The notes under the pieces are model-generated. The model did not search any database. It saw only the letters and a program-made list of their open reading frames with translations, and was not told the DNA's origin. A stretch of DNA of 64,000 nucleotides from Ichthyophis bannanicus (lineage: Eukaryota; Chordata; Amphibia; Gymnophiona; Ichthyophiidae): contig CM066041.1 of NCBI GenBank assembly GCA_033557465.1, positions 158,943,532 to 159,007,531 of the forward strand, in the 5' to 3' direction. The position numbers and the translations under genes are program-made. Each line of letters begins with the position of its first letter. Within the stretch, counting starts at the first letter, position 1. Positions 40,101 to 49,915 of the stretch are shown here, piece after piece.

Positions 40101-40290
40101 CTGGGTAACCTATTTAAGACTAATAAGAGAAAATATTTTTTCACTCAATGTGTAATCAAACTCTGGAATTTGCTACTGGAGGAAGTAGTAAAAGCTGGTT
40201 TAAAAAAGATTTGGACAAGTTCCTGGAGGAAAGGTGCATAAAGCATTATTAAAGGGGACCCAGAATATCCACTGTTTGACCCAATACTAA
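40101..40290 (+). pseudogene. CR1 ORF2 tail fragment (plus)
   Basis: The plus strand encodes KYFFTQCVIKLWNLLLEEVV and KKIWTSSWRK-like sequence of the CR1 ORF2 C-terminus, ending with GACCCAATAC. The bases AATAAGAGAAAATATTTTTT here show the uninterrupted form of a site where the full CR1 copy at 49940 has lost ten bases. Confidence 0.75.
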
Positions 40291-40861
40291 AAAACTCCCA
40301 GCAGTGTCATACATTTTTTTTGCAAAAATCCAAGGGAGCGTTACAATGTAGGGAGCAAAGTATTTCTGTCCACGAAAGCAGAGCGGGACCTGGGTGTGAT
40401 CGTTTGATGGTTTTAAAATGGCTAAACAGGCAGAAAAGGTGATGGTGAAAGGTAGAAGGATGTTTGGGTGCACAGAGAGGAATGGCCAGCAGAAAAAAAG
40501 GAGGTTATAATGCTTCTGTATAAGTCTCTGGTGTGACCTCATTTGGAGTACTGTGTGCAATTCTGGAGACCACACCTTCAAAAGGATATAAACAGGATGG
40601 AGTTGGTGCACAGGGTGGCTACTAAAATGGTCAGTGGTCTTCATTATAAACCATATGGGGATTGACGTAAAGATCTTAATATGTATACACTGCAGGTAAG
40701 GCTGAATCGTGGAGATATGATAGACATTTAAATACCTTCATGACATAAATGCACAAGAGAACAGCCTCTGTCAATTGAAAGTAATCTTGCAACAAGGTGA
40801 CAAAGGATGACGGTGAAAATGGAGAGGCTCAGAAATTATATGCGGAAATATTTATTTGAGT
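40291..40861 (+). pseudogene. CR1-subfamily ORF2 C-terminal region
   Basis: Plus-strand reading with shifts: ERDLGVIV, MLLYKSLV then PHLEYCVQFWRPHLQKDINR, MELVHRVATKMVSGLHY, LNRGDMIDI. This is the post-RT part of a CR1 ORF2, from the same subfamily as 20662-21000. Several stops are present. Confidence 0.75.
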
Positions 40862-42655
40862 CTTGAAGGACTACCTAAAGGGCCTGTTACCGCGGGAAAG
40901 AAATCTGCACTCAAGTATTTACCTTCTGGAAAATTCTCTAAATCTTGGAGAAGAGGGAATTCTTTGGGTTAAAGCTGATAAAATCAGTGTATTTTAGAAT
41001 TCAGTATTTTGTTAAGTCAGTCATTGCTTAGCACTACCAGAGAGCTTTTCATTTAAATCAAACCAGAGTATAGCTTAGCATAGAAGGCAGAATAGGGTAA
41101 ATATCCTTGGAATGGAAATAAGTAGTTTCTAGAGACCTTTACAAACAGGACCTCCAGTTAGAAGGCAAGAGACCTGTGAAGTTGTCTTAAAATAGGTGTT
41201 AAAGCCAAGTGACAGATCAAAGGGGCAAGCTGAAAGGCTCCCTCTATCAAACCAAAGTGTGTGTGAATCACCCAGGAAATTGTTAAGAGATTATCATAGA
41301 AGCACAGGTCAGGGCACTGTGTAGCAAGCCATATTTTACTAAGTGTTCTTGACCTCCCACCCACCCCAGGCATGATCTTAGCTTTATGGGCTCTTAAACC
41401 TATTAAAGGGAAAGAGGTGGTCAAATTCACTTTCGGGTTCAGCAGGTTATCCTCATCAGGAATAGATTAATTAAGGCCCTGAAATTAATTAATCTTGAGG
41501 TAAACAAAGTCCCTTAAACTTATAAGGTATAGTTGTATTAGTACAAGTATCCCCAGCAACTTTAAGTAAATAAACAGCTTAAACAGCTAAACAAAACCTT
41601 AAAATGCAGACAGCAGTCCAGCAGCAAGATGGGGGCTATCCAGTCTTTTGCACCAAGTGTCACATGTACAATTTTCTCCCAGTTGGTAAGGGGGTCTTAT
41701 GTGTACAATAGGTGCAAGGAGCTCTTTGCTCTCAGGGAATGAGTCCAATCTCTGGAGGCTAGAGTAGCAGACTTGGAAGACCTAAGGAAGACAGAGAGGT
41801 ATATAGATGAGACCTACAGAGATGTAGTACTGAAATCCCATCTCCAGTCTGGCAGCCTCTCTCTTGCCATGTAAAACCCTCTTGCACGGAAGATGTTTCC
41901 CCATGGATACGTGCCCATGAGGAAAGCGTTAAGACGGCTGTAATAGTTAGCCATTCAATCATTAGGCATGTAGATAGCTGGGTGGCTGGTGGACATGAGG
42001 ATCACCTTATAAACATGTCTAGGTGGCGTGTGAGTTCTGCTACCATCACACCAGGCAGGCAAGGTCTTATATAGTGCTGGGGAGAAGCCTGCCGTCTTGG
42101 TACATGTTGGTACCAACGACATATGAAAGTGTGGGAGGAAGATTCTGGAGGCCAAATTTAGGCTTTTAGATATGAGTTGAAATCCAGAACTTCCAGGGCA
42201 GCATTCTCTGAAATGCTTCCTATTCCATACGTAGGACCCACAAAGCAGGCAGAGCTCTGGAGTCTCAATGCATGGATGAGACGATGGTGCAAGGAAGAGG
42301 GTTTTGGATTTGTTAGAAAATGAGCAACATTCTGTTGAAGGAAGGGGCTTCTCTGAAAGGATGTGCTCCACTGTAACTGCGATGGAACCAGGTTGCTGGA
42401 TTAACCTTTCAAAAGGAGATAGAGCAACTTTTAAACTAGATAATAGGGGAAAGTCAACAGTCGCCCAAAAGCACATGATTCGGAAGGACGTGTCCTTGAA
42501 GGATACTAGCAAAAGAGAGAAGTTAGGGCATTCTGATAGAGAGGTTCCAATAAAGATAAAAGTAACCCAGATACCCTTAAAGTACAGAGCAGGCAGAGCT
42601 TAAATATTCCAAATTATCCCTGTCAACTGATAACCAGATTAATATGAATAAAAGA
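40862..42655 (+). pseudogene. Old CR1 copy, 5' UTR and ORF1
   Basis: TCTTGAAGGACT at 40862 matches the 5' end of the full CR1 (minus, 54447). The 5' UTR extends to about 41600. ORF1 (about 41606-42440) shows CTKCHMYNFLPVG, a Cys pair (second finger broken to CTIGARS), GDS replaced by SHSIIRHVDSW, LVHVGTNDI and DGL-like remnants, so zinc-finger and esterase blocks are traceable with shifts. ORF2 starts near 42480 and is cut by the RTE at about 42655. Confidence 0.75.
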
Positions 42656-43165
42656 CAACCTTAACGCGAACGCTTAATCTGTATTCGTCTACGAGGAATG
42701 CCTATCAACACAACTATAATTCAAGTATATGCCCCAAAAACAGCTGCAGAAGAGAATGAAATTGAAGAGTTCTATGAACAAGTACAAGCTGAAATTGACA
42801 GAACATGCAAACAGGATATCCTGATAGTCATGGGTGACTGGAACGCAAAAGTTGGCAACAAAGAAGAAGGCAAAGTAGTTGGAAAATATGGACGGCAACA
42901 GAAATGAAGCTGGAGAAAGACTGATAGAATTCTGCAAGACCAATGATCTATTCATCTCAAACACCTTCTTCCAGCAACACAAGCGGCGACTGTACACATG
43001 GACTTCACCCAATGGATTGTATAAAAATCAAATTGACTACATCTGTGGAAGTCAATGATGGAAAAGCTCTATAACATCAACAAAGACAAAACCTGGAGCT
43101 GACTGTGGTACAGATCATCAACTACTAGTATGCAAACTCAAGCTAAGGTTGAAAAAGAGCAAACC
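42656..43165 (+). pseudogene. RTE-clade LINE endonuclease
   Basis: INTTIIQVYAPKTAAEENEI (42704), ILIVMGDWNAKVGN (42822), then after a stop at 42905 NEAGERLIEFCKTNDLFISN, HKRRLYTWTSPNG, NQIDYICGS and ADCGTDHQLLV. These are the APE motifs of RTE/BovB-type elements. The block ends at the twin-primed L1 insertion and continues at 44008. Confidence 0.85.
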
Positions 43166-43992
43166 CAGATGGAGATCTCTCTAAATAGGTAGACAGGTCT
43201 AAGCTGTCAATAGATAATGGCTGATTCTCCTTATAAACCGCAGGTACAACCTTAGCAGTAGGTAAATAGTAGGCTTTTGAAATAGGAGGGAGAGATTCAA
43301 CAGGGATCTTAAGAGCAGTCAACATAAACTTTTTAAACAATTCTATCTCCATCTGGGGCTGGTACGGTCGCGACCTTATTAGTTACCTTTGCCTTAGAGG
43401 TTGATCAGGACTGGCTGTTAAGGATGTTTTTTCGTACACCATGTAAGATGTTTCTAGATTCCCAAGTCCGTATCTTTCCCGATGTTGGTAGGGCCATTCA
43501 GAGGAAAAGGCGGCAGTTCTTGTTGTATCGTGCCGGGGTGGTACAGCTGGGGGGGGTTATTTTTTCTTAAGTTTCCTTGTAAGTGCCTTGTCAAATTAGG
43601 CGGGCATAGTTTCATTTTCTTTGAACCCTCCCAGCTGGCTAGTTTTGTGTCTTCTAGGCTAGCTTTGGCACAGGAGTCCTCTCTTCCCCCTCCTATAAGT
43701 AGCTCTCTTGTGTTAGAGAGCTAGTGCAAATAGACATAGTTTCACCGCCCTTGTGTTTGCTCTTTTTTCCTTAATTGCTATAGGTGTATAATTTATCCTG
43801 TGTTTAGTGGTCCATCTTGTCTTTTTTGAGGTCTATAGATAAATCCTTCTGTATGCTTAATCTTATTAAGTGGTTTTCCTTATTATAATTAATAATGTGG
43901 ATGATGGAAAGTGTTCTGTATACAAGTGTTTCTTATAATATATGATAAATTGCATAAATAAAAAATTAAAAAAAAAAGAAAAACAAAAAAAA
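43166..43992. mobile_element. 5'-inverted (twin-primed) L1-like LINE fragment
   Basis: An 827-base insertion in the RTE, flanked by a perfect 15-base duplication GAAAAAGAGCAAACC at 43151-43165 and 43993-44007. The left part (43166-about 43355) encodes an L1-type ORF1 segment on the minus strand (LPPISKAYYLPTAKVVPAVY, SIDSLDLSTYLERS). The right part encodes its continuation on the plus strand (ATLLVTFALEVDQDWLLR, VRIFPDVGRAIQRKRRQF, FLKFPCKCLVKLGGHSF) and ends in an A-rich tail. This inversion of the 5' segment is the mark of twin priming during L1 insertion. Confidence 0.85.
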
Positions 43993-44007
43993 GAAAAAGA
44001 GCAAACC

Positions 44008-44994
44008 ACTCATGAATGCAGCAAAATATGACCTTGAGAATATACCACTGGAATTTAAAGACTGCCTGCAAAATCGATTTGCTGCTTTAGATACAAATGA
44101 CAGAGCTCCGGAAGAGTTATGGAATGACATCAAGAAGGTTGTGTTGGAAGAAAGCGAGAAGTCTCTATAAAAGGTGAAAAAGCAAAAACGGCCAAAATGG
44201 ATGACGGAAGAAACTCTGAAAATTGCCCAGAAACACAAAGAAGCTAAAGCCAGAGGAGAAAGAAAGAATCGCAGAACTCAACAGAGATTTCCAACGTGCA
44301 GCAAGACAGGACAAGGAAAAGTACTACAATGACACTTGCAAAGAAATAGAAGCAGAAACGATTAGAGGAAGAACAAGATCGGCTTTCCTGAAGCTACGAG
44401 AGTTAAAGAAAAAGTTCCAGCCTTGAATTGGAATGTTACAAGATGCTCAAGGTTCTATGTTGAATGATGCTGAGAAGATCAAGAAAAGGTGGAAGGAATA
44501 TACAGAGTTTTTACATGATAAAGATCAAGTGGACCAACAGCCATTTCAACCTGTACCTTATGATCGGGAACCATTGGTGATGAAAGAAGTTGAAGCAGCA
44601 TTGAAAGCCTTATCAAAGAACAAAGCACCAGGCATTGATAGCATTCCTATAGAAGTATTGCAGCAATCTGATGCAGCTGTTACCATACTTACAAGGCTCT
44701 GCCAAGAAATATGGAAGACAACATCATGGCCAACTGACTGGAAAAGATCTGTGTTTATACCAATACTAAAGAAAGGTGATCCAACTGACTGTGGAAATTA
44801 TCGAACAATCGCTCTGATCCCACATGCCAGCAAGATTCTACTGAAGATTATTCAAGAGAGACTACAACCATACCTGGAACAAGAACTACCTGAAGAGCAA
44901 GCAGGGTTCAGGAAAGGGCGAGGAACGAGACACATCATTGCGGATGTGAGATGGATCCTTGAAAAGACTAAAGAATACCAAAAGGATATCTATT
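44008..44994 (+). pseudogene. RTE-clade LINE, linker and RT N-terminal half
   Basis: Resumes after the L1: PLMNAAKYDLENIPLEFKDC, then the linker with a TAA near 44168, then RT: MLNDAEKIKKRWKEYTEFLH, ALKALSKNKAPGIDSIPIEV, SVFIPILKKGDPTDCGNYRT, EEQAGFRKGRGTRH and EYQKDIYF. The frame from 44433 to the SINE is open. Confidence 0.85.
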
Positions 44995-45290
44995 TTTATT
45001 TATTTATTTATTTACATTCTCTTATATACCGCGCTATTCTGCATCAGTGCGGTTTACATTGAACAAACTGAAATTACATTGAACAGGGCATTATAACTTG
45101 GAGATAACTATTTTACAGGGAACATGGGCTATGGAGGGTTAAGTGGCTTGCCCAAGACCACAAGGAGCACCTGTGGGACTAGAAACCCCAGTCCTTCCGG
45201 CCCAAGGTTGCTGTCCTCTAGTGGGATTTGAACCCCCGACCTTCTGGCCTGAAGTACCTTGCCCCAACCACTAGGCCACTCCTCCACTCC
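44995..45290 (-). mobile_element. tRNA-derived CORE-type SINE with L2-like tail
   Basis: Read on the minus strand, from 45290: a tRNA-like head with box A TGGCCTAGTGG (45268-45278) and box B GGTTCAAATCC (45224-45234). A central part follows with GTGGTCTTGGGCAAGCCACT, resembling the CORE domain of MIR-type SINEs. The 3' end, AATAGCGCGGTATATAAGAG, runs into an (AAAT)n tail, like the L2 end at 6944. It splits the RTE RT between KDIYF and CFIDYSK, with a short ATTT-containing duplication at the edges. Confidence 0.85.
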
Positions 45291-46095
45291 ATTTGTGCTT
45301 TATCGACTATAGCAAGGCTTTTGACTGTGTAAACCATGAGAAACTCTGGGCCACATTAAGAAGCATGGGTATACCAGAACACCTAATCGTTCTCTTGCAC
45401 AATCTGTACATTGATCAAGAAGCAACAGTTCGAACGGAACAAGGAGAAACAGAATGGTTTAAAATAAGCAAAGGTGTAAGACAAGGCTGCATACTTTCCC
45501 CCTACCTGTTTAATTTATATACAGAACAAATCAGAGAAGCAGTATTGTATGAAGACAACAGAGGTGTGAAAAGATTGGTGGAAGACTCATCAACAACCTT
45601 CGCTATGCTGATGATACCACATTACTGGCTGAAAGTGAAGATGATCTGAAACATTTGCTTCTCACAATCAAAGAACATAGTCTCAAAATGGGCCTGCACC
45701 TTAATGTAAAGAAGACAAAGATTATGACAACTGGCATAATCAACAGGTTCATCGTTGAAGGAGAAGAAATTGAAATTGTGAACTTTAACCTACTTGGATT
45801 AACTATCAATAAAGAAGCAACAAGCAGTCAAGAAATCAAATGACGCATTGCTCTTGGCAGAATGCTATGAAAGATCTAGATAAGATTCTCAAGAGCAGAG
45901 ATGTCTCTCTCCATACAAAGATTCAACTTGTTCAAGCCATGGTATTTTCAATATCATCATATGGATGTGAAAGCTGGACAGTGAAAAAGATAGACAGGAA
46001 GAAAATTGATGCCTTTGAATAATGGTGCTGGCGGCGAATACTGTGTAAACCATGGACTGCCCGAAGAACAAACCAGTCGGTACTAGAGGAGATCA
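45291..46095 (+). pseudogene. RTE-clade LINE, RT C-terminal half
   Basis: CFIDYSKAFDCVNHEKLWAT (motif A), ISKGVRQGCILSPYLFNLY (motif B), then a frame shift near 45600 across YADDTTLLAESEDDL (motif C), then KMGLHLNVKKTKIM and LVQAMVFSISSYGCESWTV. A stop at 46021 is followed by WCWRRILCKPWTARRTNQS. It ends near 46095 where the plus-strand CR1 begins. Confidence 0.85.
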
Positions 46096-46321
46096 AACCT
46101 AAGTTTTCTTAGGTTTTGCATTGTCCTTCTGTGTTTTTAGTTTTAAAACACAGAAGAGAGCTTTCTGGTTAAATTTAGAACCCAGCAGAGAGCTTGTAGT
46201 TTAAATTTCATAAGAAGTTAGAGCCTAGCAGCAGCTAAGAGCTATAATTTAAATCAAATCAGAATTTAGCTTACCTCAGCAGCACAAGAAAGGGTACTGT
46301 GTAGCAGCCCTCTTTTAATAC

Positions 46322-47029
46322 AGGGATATAGTCCTGAAGTCCCACCTCCAGTCTGGCAGCACCCCTGTTGCCATGGAGGAGAGAGGTCACGTGACAGGAG
46401 AGCATCACCCTGGTGTGGCAGGAAGTGATCCTGTAACTAGGACCTGTCCTCCAGATGATGTAAAACCCTCTCGCACCGAGGAAGTTTCTCCAGGGCCATG
46501 TACCCATGAGGGAAGGGTTAGGACAGCCGTTATAGTTGGTGATTCGATCATTAGGCATGTAGATAGCTGGGTGGCTGGTGGACGTGAAGATCGCCTGGTA
46601 ACATGCCTGCCTGGTGCGAAGGTAGCGGACCTCACGCGCCACCTAGATAAGGTCTTAGATAGTGCTGGGGAGGAGTCTGCTGTCTTGGTACATGTCGGTA
46701 CCAATGACATAGGAAAATGTGGTAGGGAGGTTCTGGAGGCAAAATTTAGGCTTTTAGGTAGGAAGTTGAAATCCATAACTTCCATGGTAGCATTCTACGA
46801 AATGCTTCCTGTTCCACGCGCAGGACCCAAAAGGCAGGCAGAGCTCCGGAGTCTCAATGCGTGGATGAGACAATGGTGCAGAGATGAGGGTTTGGGATTT
46901 GTTAGGAACTGGGGAACATTCTGGGGAAAGGAGGGGCTCTTCCGAAGGGATGGGCTTCACCTTAACCGGGATGGAACCAGGCTGCTGGCATTAACCTTTA
47001 AAAAGGAGATAGAGCAGCTTTTAAACTAG
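46322..47029 (+). pseudogene. CR1 ORF1, N-terminally deleted
   Basis: Begins inside the frame at RDIVLKSHLQSGSTPVAMEE; the zinc-finger half present in the minus copy is deleted. The esterase-like domain is complete: IVGDSIIRHVDSW (Ser), SAVLVHVGTNDIGKCG (Asn block) and RRDGLHLNRDGTR (Asp-His). In-frame Met at 46373. SGNH-type esterase domains are known in ORF1 of CR1-like elements. Confidence 0.8.
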
Positions 47030-47064
47030 ATATTAGGGGAAAGCCGACAGTCGCCCAAGAGCGG

Positions 47065-49484
47065 ATGGTTCGGAAGAATGTATCCTTGAAGGATACTACC
47101 AAAAGCAGAGAGGTTCCACAAAAGAGTAAAGTAGCCCAAATGCCCTCGAGTATGGAGCAGACAAAGCTTAAAGATCCCAATTTACCCATGTCTAACAATA
47201 GCCAAATTAACATGAATAAAATACATTCTCTAAAATGCTTGTATGCAAATGCTAGAAGTCTAAAGAATAAGATGGGAGAGTTAGAATATATAGCACTAAA
47301 TGAAAGGTTAGATATGATTGGAATATCAGAGATATGGTGGAAGGAGGACAACCAGTGGGACACTGTAATACCTGGGTACAAACTATATCGTAATGATAGA
47401 GCTGATCAAATTGGTGGAGGGGTTGCGCTCTATGTTAGAGAGGGCATTGACTCAGAAAGGATTAAAGTTTTGCAGGAAACAAAATCTGCTGTAGAATCTA
47501 TATGGATTGAAATTCCATATAAAAGGGGGAAGGCAATGGCATTGGGGGTGTACTATCGAGCACACGGCCAGAATGACCAAATGGATGATGAAATGCTCAA
47601 AGAAATCAAGGAAGCTAACAAAAGTTACAGCCCAGTAATAATAATGGGTGATTTCAATTACCCTGGTATCGACTGGGTCAGTGTCACGTCAGGACATGCT
47701 AGGGAGATAAAGTTCCTAGATGAAATAAATGACTGCTTCTTGGAGCAGCTGGTTCATGAACCAACCAGAGGGGAAGCCATATTAGACCTAGTCCTTAGTG
47801 GAACACCAGATCTAGTGCAAGAGATAAGGGTGTTGGGGCCACTTGGCAATAGTGATCATAGTATGATCGCCTTTGATTTAATTAGTGGAGGAGGGATAGT
47901 AAGGAAATCCACAGTACTACCTTTTAACTTTCGAAAGGGAGACTATGATAAAATGAGGAAAACAGTTAAGAAAAAACTAAAAGGAGCAATTGCAAAGGTT
48001 AAAGACGTACATCAAGCTTGGGTGTTGTTGAAAAATACTATCTTGGAAGCCCAGACCAGCTGTATTCCACGCTTTAAGAAAAGTGGAAGGAAGTCTAAAA
48101 AACTGCCAGCATGGTTTAAAGGTGAAGTCAGAGAGGATGTTGTTGCCAAAAAAGCATCTTTCAGGAAATGGAAAAGAGCCAAACGACGAAACCTGGAAAC
48201 AGCACAAGCACTGGCAAGTCAAATGCAAGGCATTGATAAGGCAGGCAAAGAAAGAATTTGAGAAGAAGCTTGCTGCGGAAGCAAAAATGCGAAATAAAGA
48301 CCTTTTCAAGTACATTCGTAGCAAAAAAACTGTGAAAGAGTCAGTTGGTCCATTAGATGATAAAGGGGTTAAAGGAGCACTAAGAGGCGACAAGGCGATA
48401 GCGGAGAGACTGAATGAATTCTTTGCTTCGGTTTTTACTGATGAAGATGTAGGGATGTTACCCATGACTGAAGTGGTATTTAAAGGTGCGGAAGAATTGA
48501 AGGAAATATCGATACATCGGGAAGATGTCTTACAACTATTAGATAAACTGAAGAGTAGCAAATCACCTGGGCCGGATGGTATACATCAAAGGGTGTTATA
48601 AGAACTGAAATATGAGATTGCAGACCTGCTATCAGTAATCTGTGAACTATCATTAAAATCATCTCTAATACCTGAAGATTGGAGGATCGCCAATGTAACA
48701 CCAATTTTTAAAAAGGGTTCCAGGGGTGATCCGGGAAACTACAGACTGGTGAGCCTGACGTCAGTACCAGGAAAAATGATAGAAACCATCATAAAGAATA
48801 AAATTACTCAGCATGTAGATAGTCACAACCTAATGGGAGACAGCCAACATGGCTTTAGACAAGGAAGATCTTATCTTACTAATCTGTTATGTTTTTTTGA
48901 AGGAGTGAATAAACAGGTGGACAAAGGTGAGTCGGTTGATATTGTGTATCTGGACTTTCAGAAAGCCTTTGACAAGGTCCCTCATCAGAGACGTTTGGCA
49001 AAACTAAAGAGTCATGGGATAGGAGGCAGTGTACTATTGTGGATCAGGAACTGGTTAAAAGATAGAAAGCAGAGGGTAGGGCTAAATGGCCAATTTTCCC
49101 CAATGGAGAAAGGTGAATAGTGGTGTACCCCAGGAATCTGTGCTGGGTCCGCTGCTTTTTGACATATTCATAAATGACCTGGAAAGTGGAATAACGAGTG
49201 AGGTTATCAAATTTGCAGATGACACAAAGCTATTTAAAGTTGTTAAAACCCAAGAGGATTGTGAAAAATTGAAAGAGGATCTTGATAAATTGGAAGACTG
49301 GGCATCAAAATGGCAGATGAAATTTAATGTGGACAAGTGCAAGGTTATGCACCTAGGGAAGAACAACCCAAACTATGGTTACACGATGCAAGGTTCCACA
49401 TTAGGAACCACCACCCAGGAAAAAGATTTAGGCGTCATTGTGGATACCATGTTAAAACCCTCGGCCCAGTGTGCAGCGGGCTGA
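47065..49484 (+). pseudogene. CR1 ORF2, disrupted
   Basis: Endonuclease blocks are intact: LYANARSLKNKMGELEYIA, IGISEIWWKED, GDFNYPGIDW and GNSDHSMIAFD. A frame shift lies near 48145, a TAA at 48599-48601 after PDGIHQRVL, and a further shift near 49105. RT blocks VSLTSVPGKMIETIIKNKI, VYLDFQKAFDKVPHQR and KFADDTKLFKVV remain. The frame ends at the 3' truncation. Confidence 0.85.
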
Positions 49485-49485
49485 A

Positions 49486-49625
49486 TGTGCATTCCACAAT
49501 GCACATGAAAAAGGGAGAGGAGAGGGATATGAACAAGATTAGAAAGGTTATGCAGTGATATGCCCTGGGAGTATGAAAAAAAACCTAGGGGGGGCCAGGG
49601 TTGGGGTTGACATCTTCAGATGAGA
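49486..49625. other. Spacer between the two CR1 copies
   Basis: About 140 bases not shared with CR1. No gene. It forms the loop of the large inverted repeat made by the two CR1 copies. Confidence 0.6.
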
Positions 49626-49915
49626 GGAACATAAGAACATAAGAACATAAGATATGCCATACTGGGTCAGACCAAGGTCCATCAAGCCCAGTATTCTGTT
49701 TCCAACAGTGGCCAATCTAGGTCATATGTACCTAGCAGTTTCCCCAAGAGACACAAGTTCCACAATGCTTGTACTGGGTCAAGCATTGATATCTTCGGTC
49801 ACTTCTTAATAATGGTTTATGGACCTTTCCTCCAGGAACTTGTCCAAACCTTTTTTAAACCCAGCTACACTAACAGCCTTTACTACATCCTCCGGTAACA
49901 AATTCCAGAGTTTGA
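49626..49915 (-). repeat. CR1 3' UTR with octamer terminus
   Basis: Contains the frame-shifted continuation of ORF2 (QRVIKLWNLLPEDVVKAVS) and then the non-coding end GACCTTGGTCTGACCCAGTA ... with TTATGTTC repeated three times. Fragments of this end occur alone at 21178 and 39980. Confidence 0.85.

Larger units (their letters stand above)
46100..49485 (+). mobile_element. CR1 LINE copy, plus strand, truncated at its 3' end
   Basis: Part of a CR1 element nearly identical to the minus copy at 49626-54447. It has a shortened 5' UTR, an ORF1 lacking its zinc-finger part, and an ORF2 that ends at KPSAQCA (49484). Loss of the 3' end is unusual for a LINE, which normally loses the 5' end, so a later rearrangement is likely. 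Confidence 0.85.

Noticed and set aside
42012..42512. Minus-strand 185-codon frame in the old CR1 copy
   Set aside because: It is antisense to CR1 ORF1, and its counterparts at 46405-46785 and 52964-53416 are the same antisense reading.
43482..43724. Possible small host gene
   Set aside because: The frame is the C-terminal domain of an L1-type ORF1, part of the twin-primed insertion.
45224..45278. tRNA gene suggested by boxes A and B
   Set aside because: The boxes belong to the head of a SINE; no complete cloverleaf with acceptor stem is seen.
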